This document shows positions 34,949 to 42,371 of a stretch of DNA of 52,615 nt, piece after piece. The position numbers and the translations under genes were made by a program. The notes under the pieces were generated by a model. It saw only the letters and a program-made list of their open reading frames with translations, did not search any database and was not told the origin of the DNA. The DNA is from DAOPZC01 sp035353175 (GTDB taxonomy: Bacteria; Verrucomicrobiota; Kiritimatiellia; RFP12; UBA1067): NCBI GenBank assembly GCA_035353175.1, contig DAOPZC010000032.1, positions 1 to 52,615 of the forward strand. The letters are read 5' to 3'. Positions within the stretch are counted from its first letter, which is position 1. Each line of letters starts with the position of its first letter.

Positions 34949-35704
34949 CTATTTCTTTTTCAACTCGTTCCAAATCGCGCGCTGCGCGTCGTTGGCGGGC
35001 GCGGGTGCCCAGCCCTCTTCCACCGCTTTGCGGTAGGTCGTCATGCGCTGAGGCGTCATGCCCAGTTTCTGGGCCAGGTTCATGATTTTCATGAACGGTT
35101 CGGGGCAGAGCATTTTGGCGTTGAGCGCGTCAAGGTCCGCAGCCGACAAGACCGGCTTGAGCAAGCAGCCTTCTTTGTTCGAATGGGCCGCGCCCATGAG
35201 GTAGCCGAAAGCGCGCCACACCTCTTTCTGCGTGCGCTCCGTGAGCGCCGCGCCGTCGCCGAGGGCAGCCACGTTCACCAAGGCCCAGCGGTTCTCCGGC
35301 GCCACCAGCAGGGAGGGATAGCCGGGCACGTCGGCCAGCACCAAGACGGCGGCGGTGTTATTGTCCGCCAGCGCCGCGAGCGCTTCGGTCACGGGTTCCT
35401 GCGAGGGCTTGTCAGTCACCGTGATCGACAGCCGCAGGATCTTCCGGAGTTGATCCGCCATCGGCGACAAACCGTTGTCGGTGACGCGCTTCTGGGTGTT
35501 CAGGAAAACGAGCACGGGGCCTTTCGCCGGAGCCATGATCATGCCGCCTGTCTTGGCAAGCATATTCGAGCGGGCCGCAGGATCAAGGCGGACAAGGTTG
35601 GAGACGGGCGTCTTGAGCGCGTCACCTTGGACGGCGGGCGCGGGCTGCGCGAAGAGGGCGGTGCAGAGGGAGAACATCGAGAGCGCGACGAGAACGGTTT
35701 TCAT
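34949..35704 (-). CDS. Secreted protein of unknown function
   Basis: The 251-aa product has a signal peptide (MKTVLVALSMFSLCTALFAQ). The mature part is alpha/beta: VLVFLNTQKRVTDNGLSPMA, LRLSITVTDKP, TAAVLVLADVPGYPSLLVAP, WALVNVAAL, KEVWRAFGYLMGAAHSNKEG and PFMKIMNLAQKLGMTPQRMT. The segment around RAFGYLMGAAHS vaguely recalls small secreted metallo-peptidase-like proteins, but no complete HExxH motif is present. I do not recognise the family. ATG 35704 is preceded by AGGAACACACC; the open frame upstream to 35731 is not needed. It may be transcribed ahead of the GspF-N-like gene on the same strand, 247 bp downstream. Confidence 0.75.
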   Translation of the reverse strand: MKTVLVALSMFSLCTALFAQPAPAVQGDALKTPVSNLVRLDPAARSNMLAKTGGMIMAPAKGPVLVFLNTQKRVTDNGLSPMADQLRKILRLSITVTDKPSQEPVTEALAALADNNTAAVLVLADVPGYPSLLVAPENRWALVNVAALGDGAALTERTQKEVWRAFGYLMGAAHSNKEGCLLKPVLSAADLDALNAKMLCPEPFMKIMNLAQKLGMTPQRMTTYRKAVEEGWAPAPANDAQRAIWNELKKK

Positions 35705-35836
35705 GGTGTGTTCCTGTTTTGTTTGGAGCAAGTTTCCAAGGGCTCATCAGCCTTTTTTAAACAATATCACAAAGCGGCTTACCGTGGAAGAGGGAGCGCG
35801 CGGGAAGACGAGTCAGGATGAAGGAGTTGGGGGGTG

Positions 35837-35913
35837 GTGAGTAGTGAGTAGTGAGTCGTGAGTGGGGAGTAGTGCGTGGGGAGTGGGGAGTTGTGAGTGG
35901 TGAATGGTAAGTG
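35837..35913 (+). repeat. Iterated GTGAGTAGT-type simple-sequence stretch
   Basis: About ten degenerate copies of an 8-10-bp word (GTGAGTAGTG, GTCGTGAGTG, GGGGAGTAGT, GGTGAATGGT) run in one direction. The reverse-complement version occurs at 34889-34922 and 39724-39778. Confidence 0.8.
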
Positions 35914-35930
35914 GGGTTGGAGAGAGGGGA

Positions 35931-35973
35931 GATTCTGCAGAGATCCGGACGTTCAGGAGACACAATTGAGACG
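35931..35973 (-). repeat. 44-bp module C, copy 1
   Basis: Read on the minus strand it is CCGTCTCAATTGTGTCTCCT followed by GAACGTCCGGATCTCTGCAG and AATC. Copies 2 and 3 lie at 39677-39720 and 43602-43635. On its two sides are ATCGTAATC-type and CACTCACC-type words, in the same order as in copy 2. Confidence 0.85.
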
Positions 35974-35981
35974 GATTAAGA

Positions 35982-36135
35982 TTAGTGCCTTACAAACCAA
36001 CAACAGCAATAAAAAACAAGTTCTTTCACCACGAAGGCACGAAGAGCACGAAGTTTTTTTAATGACTCGCTCCTTCTTCGTGTCCTTCGTGACTTCGTGG
36101 TGAGAATCTCGGGTTGCGGGCGTAAGCCCGCGTTA
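35982..36135 (-). repeat. Hairpin element A, copy 4
   Basis: A full 154-bp copy in minus orientation. GGATTAAGATT borders one end and GATGAAGATTACGATTACG the other, so this copy sits inside a run of ATTACG-type words. Confidence 0.95.
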
Positions 36136-36254
36136 GGATGAAGATTACGATTACGATTGGGATTAAGCCCGCCACCTGCGGAGCGGAAACAAACGATGGG
36201 AGCAACTTCGTAAATTGAGGGTTGAGGGTTCAAACGCTCAACCCTCCTTCTTCC

Positions 36255-37490
36255 TCACGGGAGGAGGCCGCGGCGGCGGGCTTTCCAGTAGGCGCCCTGC
36301 AGGTAGAAGATGCCGCCGCTCGAAACGCGGCTGTAGTCGATCCGCGTGATGGCGCGGCACAGCAGCTCTTTCTGCGCGTCGGGGTAGGGCGCCGCCGGGT
36401 CCATGAGCTGGGTCAGCGCCGCCTCGCCGCTCTCGCGGATGGCGTACCAGACCTTGCGGTACGCGCCTTTCCAGGCCAGCCCCTCGGTCGTGCGCCAGTC
36501 GCCGCAGAGCGCCGTCAGGTCGAGCGCGGCCGCGGCCCGGTCCGCGTTCTTGGCGCGCTCCGCGCAGCGCGCGGACGTCGCCGCCATCACCTCGCGCATC
36601 TGGCGCTTGAGCTCCGGATCCTGCTCCAGCGCCTCCAGCAGCTCCAGCGAGCCCTGCAGCTGCAGCAGGGCGTACGTGGGCTGCCGCCCGTCGACGTCGT
36701 AGGACTGCTTGACCGCCGGCGCGATGTAGTGCCGGTAGCGTTCGCGGTACTCCGGTTTGCCGGTCACGTCCCAGGCGGCCGCGTAGATCATCGGCAGCCG
36801 CGCCGCCTCGTGCCCCATGACGTTCCACATGCGGCTGATGCCGCGCGTGTCGCGCGTGCCGTCCGCGCGCAGGGAGTCGTAATCGTTCGCGGGCACCACG
36901 TTGCGCGTCATGCGGTCGGCGATCGCAGAAAGGATCTCCCCGACCTCGCGCCGGGTCTCCGGCGCGCACAGGGGGCTGCGGGCGTAGTGCCAGAGCCCCT
37001 GGACGGCATGCGTGTACTGGTCGCGCGAGGAGTTCGGATAGATGCTCTTGAGGTCGTCGGCGCACACCGCGCGCGCCAGGAAGCCCGTCACGCCGTGGGC
37101 CGTGGCGCAGAGCCGCACGCCTTGGAAAACCTCGTGCGCGCGCTCGCGCAGGAACGCCTCTTTCGTCACCTCGTAGCGGTCGACGATCAGATCGAGCATG
37201 ACCCCGGCGGAGATCATGCCGTCCTCCATGCCGGTGCCGTACCCGCACTCGTTGGGATCCTGCCGCGCGACCTCGGCGGCGGTCGGCAGGTGCGCCAGCT
37301 CCTTGCCGGGCGCGTAGCTGGTCAGGTAATCGTAAAACAGGTGCGTCCGCGGCAGGTAGAAGCGCTGCCACGTCACGTCCCACGCCTGGTCCATGCAGGC
37401 CGCGGGCGTACGCTCCGCAGCCCGGACCGCCAGTCCCGCAAGGGTTATCCCCGCACAGATGAATACCGTTGCCCGCATCTTTTCCCCCAT
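36255..37490 (-). CDS. Secreted helical protein, possible alpha/alpha-barrel glycosidase or epimerase-like
   Basis: The 411-aa product has a signal peptide (MRATVFICAGITLAGLAVRA) and is otherwise almost entirely helical. Spaced aromatic and acidic helix ends are visible: YGTGMEDGMISAGVMLDLIV, CATAHGVTGFLARAV, RDQYTHAVQGLWHYARS, SRMWNVMGHEAARLPMIYAA and GSLELLEALEQDPELKRQMR. Such a pattern suits an (alpha/alpha)6 toroid as in six-hairpin glycosidases and N-acylglucosamine 2-epimerases, but I cannot identify a family or catalytic pair. It is exported and stands near a DUF1080 gene, so a carbohydrate-related role is plausible. ATG 37490 (MGEKMRATV) or ATG 37478 may be used; GGGGGAAAAG favours the latter. 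Confidence 0.72.
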   Translation of the reverse strand: MGEKMRATVFICAGITLAGLAVRAAERTPAACMDQAWDVTWQRFYLPRTHLFYDYLTSYAPGKELAHLPTAAEVARQDPNECGYGTGMEDGMISAGVMLDLIVDRYEVTKEAFLRERAHEVFQGVRLCATAHGVTGFLARAVCADDLKSIYPNSSRDQYTHAVQGLWHYARSPLCAPETRREVGEILSAIADRMTRNVVPANDYDSLRADGTRDTRGISRMWNVMGHEAARLPMIYAAAWDVTGKPEYRERYRHYIAPAVKQSYDVDGRQPTYALLQLQGSLELLEALEQDPELKRQMREVMAATSARCAERAKNADRAAAALDLTALCGDWRTTEGLAWKGAYRKVWYAIRESGEAALTQLMDPAAPYPDAQKELLCRAITRIDYSRVSSGGIFYLQGAYWKARRRGLLP

Positions 37491-37530
37491 AGCAATTTCT
37501 TCTTTTGGATTTGCGGTGAAAGATTTCTTG

Positions 37531-37711
37531 CCCGCGAATCTCCGCGAAGAAGAGCCGTTCCTGATTTTTTTACGCTGATCGCTAAAAATCCGGAACGGCG
37601 GTTTCGGCTGAAGCCGCACCCCCGCCCCACCCGGTACGGTTGCGGCAGCCATTTTTCAGCGATCAGCGTCAAGAAAAATGCCGGCCGCTCCCATTCGCGG
37701 AGATTCGCGGG
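37531..37711. repeat. 181-bp imperfect palindrome (element E)
   Basis: The outer arms are CCCGCGAATCTCCGCGAA (37531-37548) and TTCGCGGAGATTCGCGGG (37694-37711), perfectly complementary over 18 bp. Inner arms are ACGCTGATCGCTAAAAAT (from 37572) and ATTTTTCAGCGATCAGCGT (37651-37669). A GCCGTTCC/GGAACGGC hairpin lies in the left half. Solo outer arms occur near 47729-47745 and 48300-48316. It fills the gap between two minus-strand genes. Confidence 0.88.
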
Positions 37712-37731
37712 AAAACAAACCTGCCCGCCAT

Positions 37732-38469
37732 CTATTTCAGCGCCTTGATGCGGAGGTCCTTGAACTCCGCCCACATCGGCTTGCCCGCGTGCAGCTGCAG
37801 GCCCAGCACGCCGTCAAGCAGCGCGAGCTTCGGGTCGTCGTCCGTGAAGTCCAGCGTCAGGCGGCCGTTGAGGTAGTGCCGGATGCGGTTGCCCCGGGCG
37901 ACGATCACGACATCGTTCCACTGGTCGAGCTTCATCAGCGCCTTGAAGCCCTCGGCGTCGATCAGCGAGCCCTGCACCTGCTTCGCGCCGTCCTGCCACA
38001 CGGCCTTCTCGCCCACGAGGCAGACGCGCTTGCGGCTGCCGCCCTCGTCGTAGATGAACCCCGACACGTTCGGCAGCTTCGCCTCGTTGCGGATCTCGTG
38101 CTGGTAGCCGCGCAGACGCCAGACGTTCTTCGCACCGGGCTTGGCGGCGATCTGCGCGGAGCGGTACTGGATGCCGGAGTTGTTCGAGGCGCTGCAGCGG
38201 AACGACAGGCGCAGTTCGAAGTCCCGGGTGGTCCCGTCCTTCCAGATCAGGAAAGTGTTGCCCTGCGCGGGCTTCTCCGGCGTGGTCTCGCCGCGGATCG
38301 CGCCGTCCTTGACGCACCACAGCGCGGGATCGCCGTACCAGCCGGACAGGTCTTTGCCGTTAAAGAGCGGCGTCATGTCGGGGGTTTCGGCCGGCGCGGC
38401 CTCCGGCGCCTCGGCGGCGGCGTGAAGAGCGAATGAAACGGCGGCGAGCAGCGACAACGTGCGGATCAT
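37732..38469 (-). CDS. Secreted DUF1080 (3-keto-disaccharide hydrolase-like) protein
   Basis: The 245-aa product has a signal peptide (MIRTLSLLAAVSFALHAAAE) and one concanavalin-like DUF1080 jelly roll. Landmarks are MTPLFNGKDLSGWYGDPALW, KDGAIRGETTP, FLIWKDGTTRDFELRLSF, NSGIQYRS, GYQHEIRNEA, DQWNDVVIVARGNRIRHYLN and GVLGLQLHAGKPMWAEFKDL, in family order. Members are lectin-like or glycoside-hydrolysing proteins; some have been assigned 3-keto-disaccharide hydrolase activity. AGGGGGAAAAC precedes ATG 38469. A second, longer DUF1080 gene lies at 51259-52437. Confidence 0.9.
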   Translation of the reverse strand: MIRTLSLLAAVSFALHAAAEAPEAAPAETPDMTPLFNGKDLSGWYGDPALWCVKDGAIRGETTPEKPAQGNTFLIWKDGTTRDFELRLSFRCSASNNSGIQYRSAQIAAKPGAKNVWRLRGYQHEIRNEAKLPNVSGFIYDEGGSRKRVCLVGEKAVWQDGAKQVQGSLIDAEGFKALMKLDQWNDVVIVARGNRIRHYLNGRLTLDFTDDDPKLALLDGVLGLQLHAGKPMWAEFKDLRIKALK

Positions 38470-38929
38470 GTTTTCCCCCTGAGTTTGAATGACGGCTGTC
38501 GTTTGAACAGCGTGGGGAAAACTGTAACCGAGAAACGGAGAGATGGCAAGCGGAGAGGGAAGCGGAAGAAGGGAGGAGTCAGGAGTCAGGAAGGAGGAAG
38601 GAGGAGTTGAATGATTGACGAACCGACACGTACAATCGAAAACAAGGAATGGGACAAATCGGGACGGGATGGGACACTTTCCGGAAAAACACAAAGCCGT
38701 CCGCAATTGTCATCATACAAGAACGCCCAGCGCTGAACCTCGAACGTTGAAGGCAGTGAGTCGCATGATAGATGTTTTAACACAATGCACGGCAACATGT
38801 TGCGACTCATTTACGACAGTTTGAAACGCCCCGGATGTTGATTTTTTGCGTAGGGTAAAGGGGCGTGTTGTTTAAACCCGCCGGCCGGGTAACGGCAGTC
38901 GCCCAAAACCTACAGAAAGGACTGACACC
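38470..38929. other. 460-bp spacer with scattered dyads
   Basis: No gene is seen. It holds GGAGTCAGG-type words (38565-38605), a GGGACA/GGGACG cluster ending in ATGGGACACTTTCC (about 38648-38682) that recalls the ends of element D, an inverted repeat GAGTCGCA/TGCGACTC (38758-38812), and ACGCCCC (38826-38832) / GGGGCGT (38860-38866) upstream of the phage-like genes. Confidence 0.5.
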
Positions 38930-39319
38930 ATGGCAGAGGAGTTGACTCCGCAGAAGCTGCGGCTGTTGGCGGCGCTGGCAGCTGATCCCGACGTTCAGAC
39001 GGCTTGCGCAACCACAGGCGTGACTCGCTCGACGGCCTATCGCTGGCAGAACGAGCCGGCATTCAAAGAGGAACTGGCACGGCAGCGGGAGGCCGCGCTC
39101 TCGGCGGCGCTGGAGAGCGTCAAGACGCAAGCCACGCGTGCCGCGTCCGAGTTGGCAGGACTGCTGAACGTAAAGGACGACCGCCTGCGGAGGCTGGTCT
39201 GCAACGACATCCTGGCGCACGCCATGAAGGTCCGCGAGTTGGAGGACTTCGAGAGGCGTCTGGAGGCTCTTGAAACAGCGCTGACGCGCAAAAAAAATGA
39301 AATGCGGGGTGAGGTATGA
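38930..39319 (+). CDS. Small phage-like helix-turn-helix protein (terminase-small-subunit-like)
   Basis: The 129-aa product begins with a helix-turn-helix: LTPQKLRLLAALAADPDVQT, ACATTGVTRSTAYRWQNEPA, FKEELARQREAAL. This is the pattern of phage terminase small subunits and related phBC6A51-type proteins that bind DNA. The C-terminal half is a long helix with heptad-like spacing (RELEDFERRLEALETALTRK). AGAAAGGACTGACACC is the ribosome site. The next gene overlaps by four bases (ATGA), so they are translationally coupled. No other phage genes follow, so this is either a prophage remnant or a domesticated pair. Confidence 0.75.
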   Translation: MAEELTPQKLRLLAALAADPDVQTACATTGVTRSTAYRWQNEPAFKEELARQREAALSAALESVKTQATRAASELAGLLNVKDDRLRRLVCNDILAHAMKVRELEDFERRLEALETALTRKKNEMRGEV

Positions 39320-39522
39320 GAGACAAAAACAAGCGACTGGAACGGCTGGAGAAGAAGGCGTCGGTCGAGCGGGTGTTTGTCGCGTGGGGAGATCCTTGGA
39401 CGCCGGAACAGAAGGCCGAAGCGATCCGGAGAGAGCCGGAGCGCCGGATCTTCTGGCGCTCCTTGGTCGATGTTTCTAAAAAGGTGATCGCTGACGCGGC
39501 CGAGAAAGAAAGGCTGGAATAA
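39316..39522 (+). CDS. Small charged protein coupled to the HTH gene
   Basis: The 68-aa product is highly charged and helical, starting MRDKNKRLERLEKKASVERV and continuing FVAWGDPWTPEQKAEAIRRE. Its ATG overlaps the stop of the upstream gene (ATGA). I do not recognise the family; similar short proteins accompany terminase-like genes in phage remnants. No partner genes follow and the downstream 330 bp are repeats. Function unknown. Confidence 0.6.
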   Translation: MRDKNKRLERLEKKASVERVFVAWGDPWTPEQKAEAIRREPERRIFWRSLVDVSKKVIADAAEKERLE

Positions 39523-39646
39523 TGGAAGGCTGGAAGGGTGAGATTGAGAGTGCCGCATGCGTGATTCTGTCTGTGCCGATCGGGGAAACCTGCCGGGAAC
39601 GTTACCCGACGGTTTCTTCACGGCGCCGCCGCGCGGCGGGCTTAAT

Positions 39647-39778
39647 CATAATCGTAATCGTAATCGTAATCATAATCCGTCTCGGTTGTGACTCCTGAAC
39701 GTCCGGATCTCCGCAGAATCCCCCCTCTCACCACTCTCCACTCACCACTCACTACTCACCATTCACCACTCACTCCTC
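39647..39778 (+). repeat. Composite repeat: ATCGTAATC words, module C copy 2, CACTCACC words
   Basis: Five ATCATAATC/ATCGTAATC words (39647-39676) run directly into module C (39677-39720, CCGTCTCGGTTGTGACTCCT, then GAACGTCCGGATCTCCGCAG). This is followed by iterated CACTCACCATTC-type words (39724-39778). The same three parts, inverted as a block, occur at 35837-35980. Confidence 0.85.
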
Positions 39779-39797
39779 CTTTCACACGCCCCGGCAC

Positions 39798-39835
39798 AAA
39801 AAAAGAACCCCGAGATTTCTCCCGGGGTTCTTTTT
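39798..39835. terminator. Bidirectional intrinsic terminator
   Basis: GAACCCCG (39805-39812) pairs with CGGGGTTC (39823-39830). Seven A residues precede it and five T residues follow, so it can stop transcription on both strands. It ends the PEP-CTERM gene, whose stop is at 39857. Confidence 0.9.
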
Positions 39836-39856
39836 CGATTTCAGCCGTCCGCGGAA

Positions 39857-40444
39857 TTACGCGCGGAACTTGCGACGCAGGCCGATGGCCGCGGCGCCGA
39901 GGGCCAGGAGGGCCATCGAGGTCGGCTCGGGAATCGTCGTCCAGGTCGTGCCCGACGGCAGCGACGAACGCACATCAAGTGTGGATGTTGCAGCCGTCCA
40001 GTATGCTCCTTGTTGATCGTACAACGTTGATCCTGACTGATAATAGTAATCCTGACCATCTCGCGTAGTGAAAAAGATATTTGCGAAATAGGTTGCATCT
40101 TCTGTCAGATTCAAACCAGAACTACCCATCGCAGCCCCATCAGCAATGATGTAAGTAGTACCCATTAGACCTGTTCCAGCAGACGCTTGCGGTCCAGCGA
40201 CGACATTGTTATATGTAGTCCCCTTCCAATTATCATAAGCCGCTGCAATCATGCCTGCAGTAACAGCACCACCACCACCTTCAAATGCGATCAAATATGC
40301 CACACCATTATCATTCGCCGTGGCACTCAACCGGTTAGCATCAAAATAGGCAGCACCGTTAGACCCCCACTGAATTGTGGCAGCCTCTGACAGAGTTGCG
40401 ATCACCATGATCGCCATAAGTGCAAACATTTTCTTCATTTTCAT
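39857..40444 (-). CDS. PEP-CTERM sorting-domain protein
   Basis: The 195-aa product has a signal peptide (MKMKKMFALMAIMVIATLSE, cleavage near EAA-TIQ). The mature part is Gly/Ala/Tyr-rich and probably beta-stranded, without catalytic motifs. It ends in a canonical PEP-CTERM tripartite signal: IPEPTS, the hydrophobic segment MALLALGAAAIGL and the basic tail RRKFRA. In the exosortase system such proteins are cleaved and anchored or released as surface or matrix proteins. No exosortase gene is in the window. AT-rich codons distinguish it and its neighbour at 40589 from flanking genes. A bidirectional terminator follows the stop. Confidence 0.92.
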   Translation of the reverse strand: MKMKKMFALMAIMVIATLSEAATIQWGSNGAAYFDANRLSATANDNGVAYLIAFEGGGGAVTAGMIAAAYDNWKGTTYNNVVAGPQASAGTGLMGTTYIIADGAAMGSSGLNLTEDATYFANIFFTTRDGQDYYYQSGSTLYDQQGAYWTAATSTLDVRSSLPSGTTWTTIPEPTSMALLALGAAAIGLRRKFRA

Positions 40445-40531
40445 TTTCTTTCTTTTTCAATGTTATTAGAGCTTAAGCTGTTTTTGGTGGCTTTTCCGAA
40501 AAACGGATTCACCAAACTCATGCTTTGCTCA

Positions 40532-40561
40532 TAATAACGTTTTTGTTCTGCAAATGGTCAA
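40532..40561 (-). promoter_or_regulatory. Possible promoter for the PEP-CTERM gene
   Basis: On the minus strand TTGACC (40556-40561) is followed after 18 bp by TTATTA (40532-40537). The ATG at 40444 is about 85 bp further, giving an AT-rich leader. Confidence 0.35.
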
Positions 40562-40588
40562 ACCACCATTTACATCTCAATCCTCTTT

Positions 40589-41443
40589 TTACAACGCCGA
40601 AACTGTTATGCTCGCCGCTCCAGCTGTCGTACGCTGTAACCAAGCCGCACCACCAACCGGAATGTCAATGACAGGCAACGTCGCAACATCCAAGTTCCAC
40701 GTGTTGAGGTCAACCCATTTATTGTTAGTTCCGGCCTCACAACCTCCGACGCTCTCAGCATTGGGTCCGGTCCAAGTGTAGAACACAGGATAACCTTGAG
40801 CCGCAGGATCCCAGATCAGCAATTGATCTCCACCTGTAAAATTATCCCAATCGGAAATACCCGCAAGCCCTGTGAAAGTGACTTGTGAAGCATTATTCGC
40901 ATTTAACGATACAGGCATCGTGTTCGCGAACATGTTGAAACCTTGCTCCAAAGCAACCTGTGTAGCCGTGGTTTTAACCTGTCCGGAAAAGGTTAGTGAA
41001 GCTAAACCTACAGTCGTGCGCAAAACCCAAGCCGCACCACCAACCGGAATGTCAATGACAGGCAACGTCGCAACATCCAAGTTCCACGTGTTGAGGTCAA
41101 CCCATTTATTGTTAGTTCCGGCCTCACAACCTCCGACGCTCTCAGCATTGGGTCCGGTCCAAGTGTAGAACACAGGATAACCTTGAGCCGCAGGATCCCA
41201 GATCAGCAATTGATCTCCACCTGTAAAATTATCCCAATCGGAAATACCTGCTAACCCATCAGGGATCACGACATTATTGAGATCAGCAGCGCCACCGCCA
41301 ACAGCTTCGAAGTTTACACCAACCATGTTGAAGCCATTTTCTAGCGAGGTAGTCGAATACCCCACGATGTTCACGCTCTCGACCTGAGCGAAGACCGCGC
41401 CGGTCAAAGCACACGCTGCGAATGCAGTTACTAACTTTTTCAT
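40589..41443 (-). CDS. Secreted two-unit repeat protein with exact internal duplication
   Basis: The 284-aa product has a signal peptide (MKKLVTAFAACALTGAVFAQ) followed by VESVNIVGYSTTSLENGFNM, an opening I associate with secreted proteins of PVC bacteria. It consists of two units of 129 residues. In each, the central 74 residues (GISDWDNFTGGDQLLIWDPA through VIDIPVGGAAW) are identical in protein and DNA, while the flanks have diverged (SLENGFNMVGVNF versus ALEQGFNMFANTM). It has no PEP-CTERM or GTL end; it finishes SITVSAL. Function unknown. GGAGGTTGGATA is a strong ribosome site, and the leader carries CTCCTAA words complementary to it. Confidence 0.82.
   Translation of the reverse strand: MKKLVTAFAACALTGAVFAQVESVNIVGYSTTSLENGFNMVGVNFEAVGGGAADLNNVVIPDGLAGISDWDNFTGGDQLLIWDPAAQGYPVFYTWTGPNAESVGGCEAGTNNKWVDLNTWNLDVATLPVIDIPVGGAAWVLRTTVGLASLTFSGQVKTTATQVALEQGFNMFANTMPVSLNANNASQVTFTGLAGISDWDNFTGGDQLLIWDPAAQGYPVFYTWTGPNAESVGGCEAGTNNKWVDLNTWNLDVATLPVIDIPVGGAAWLQRTTAGAASITVSAL
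40640..40861. repeat. 222-bp exact direct repeat, unit 1
   Basis: Identical base for base to 41027-41248, in the same orientation and in frame, 387 bp (129 codons) apart, inside the gene at 40589-41443. Confidence 0.95.
41027..41248. repeat. 222-bp exact direct repeat, unit 2
   Basis: Partner of 40640-40861. The identity ends abruptly at both borders, where the flanking sequence differs at many positions. Confidence 0.95.
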
Positions 41444-41573
41444 TATCCAACCTCCGCGGAGAAATTAGGAATTAGGAGTTAGGAGTTAGGAGTTTTACAA
41501 CTCTGCTCTCTGCCCTCTGATTTCTAACTTCACCTTTCGTTTAGGTGACACTTTTCCAATCAAATACGCCTAC

Positions 41574-41602
41574 AGTTTACCCGAGGGTCACTGTCGCGTC
41601 AA
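41574..41602 (-). promoter_or_regulatory. Predicted sigma-70 promoter for the duplicated-repeat protein
   Basis: TTGACG (41597-41602), 17 bp, TAAACT (41574-41579) on the minus strand. The predicted leader of about 125 nt includes iterated CTCCTAA words, complementary to the gene's own GGAGG ribosome site. Confidence 0.65.
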
Positions 41603-42217
41603 CAACCATTTCGAGAAACATACGCTTTTTAAGGGGTGGGGGTCGGATTTCCCTTCGGGGCGGCGGAGGCGGCCAAATCCCGCTTCTGCCGTGCGGACGG
41701 TTCGATGACCCCGTCCTGTCCCTTTCCGGTTCTCCCGGGCGCGTGGCGCGATACGGCTTGCGGCGGCTTCGGCGGTGTCGGGTTACAACGAGATCACAAC
41801 GAAAGAATGAATCTACTCCCGGTACCGTCTCGGCGGGGCCTGGGGCCTCGCGGCGTCATGCGTCACTCTCGGAGCGGCAGAAAATGTAGGAGTTAGCGGT
41901 TAGCAGTTTAGTCGTTAAACTAATGAACTAACGCACTTCTCCCCTTCTCCCGCCGCTCGCCCGTTCTCCTTGAAAACGTGGGCTTCTCAGCTTAACGGGG
42001 CTGCTTCTGCACCCGCAAAAACAACCCCACTTTTTTACGACATGGTAATCGTAGCGTAATGAATAGGGCAGCGCAAGCGGGATTTTTTGCAAAGGCGGGA
42101 TTTTTTCCGCGGGCGCGGGGGTGGGTAGTGAGTTGTGAATAGTACGTCGTGTTGTGCCTGCAAAGCTGGAGGGGGCGCCTCTTTCGCAGCGGCCGGAAGA
42201 AGCCAGAACCGTAATTC

Positions 42218-42371
42218 TAACGCGGGCTTATGCCCGCAACCCGAGATTCTCACCACGAAGTCACGAAGGACACGAAGAAGGAGCGAGTCATTAAAAAAAC
42301 TTCGTGCTCTTCGTGCCTTCGTGGTGAAAGAACTTGTTTTTTATTGCTGTTGTTGGTTTGTAAGGCACTAA
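42218..42371 (+). repeat. Hairpin element A, copy 5
   Basis: A full 154-bp copy, directly followed by TCATAATCGTAATCTTGATC, that is, ATCGTAATC-type words. Confidence 0.95.

Larger units (their letters stand above)
35705..36254. other. 550-bp repeat-filled spacer
   Basis: No gene is seen. The spacer contains an iterated GTGAGTAGT word, module C copy 1, element A copy 4 and a GATTACGATTACGATT stretch (36142-36157). Confidence 0.7.
39523..39856. other. Gene-free repeat spacer
   Basis: No gene is visible. After an unremarkable 120 bp, the composite repeat at 39647-39778 and the terminator at 39798-39835 fill the spacer. Confidence 0.6.

Noticed and set aside
38758..38812. Inverted repeat GAGTCGCA/TGCGACTC considered as a tRNA-like fold
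   Set aside because: No cloverleaf, anticodon stem or T-loop consensus could be fitted.
41636..41896. An 86-codon plus-strand frame in the 1.25-kb spacer
   Set aside because: No ribosome site, irregular composition and no recognisable motif.
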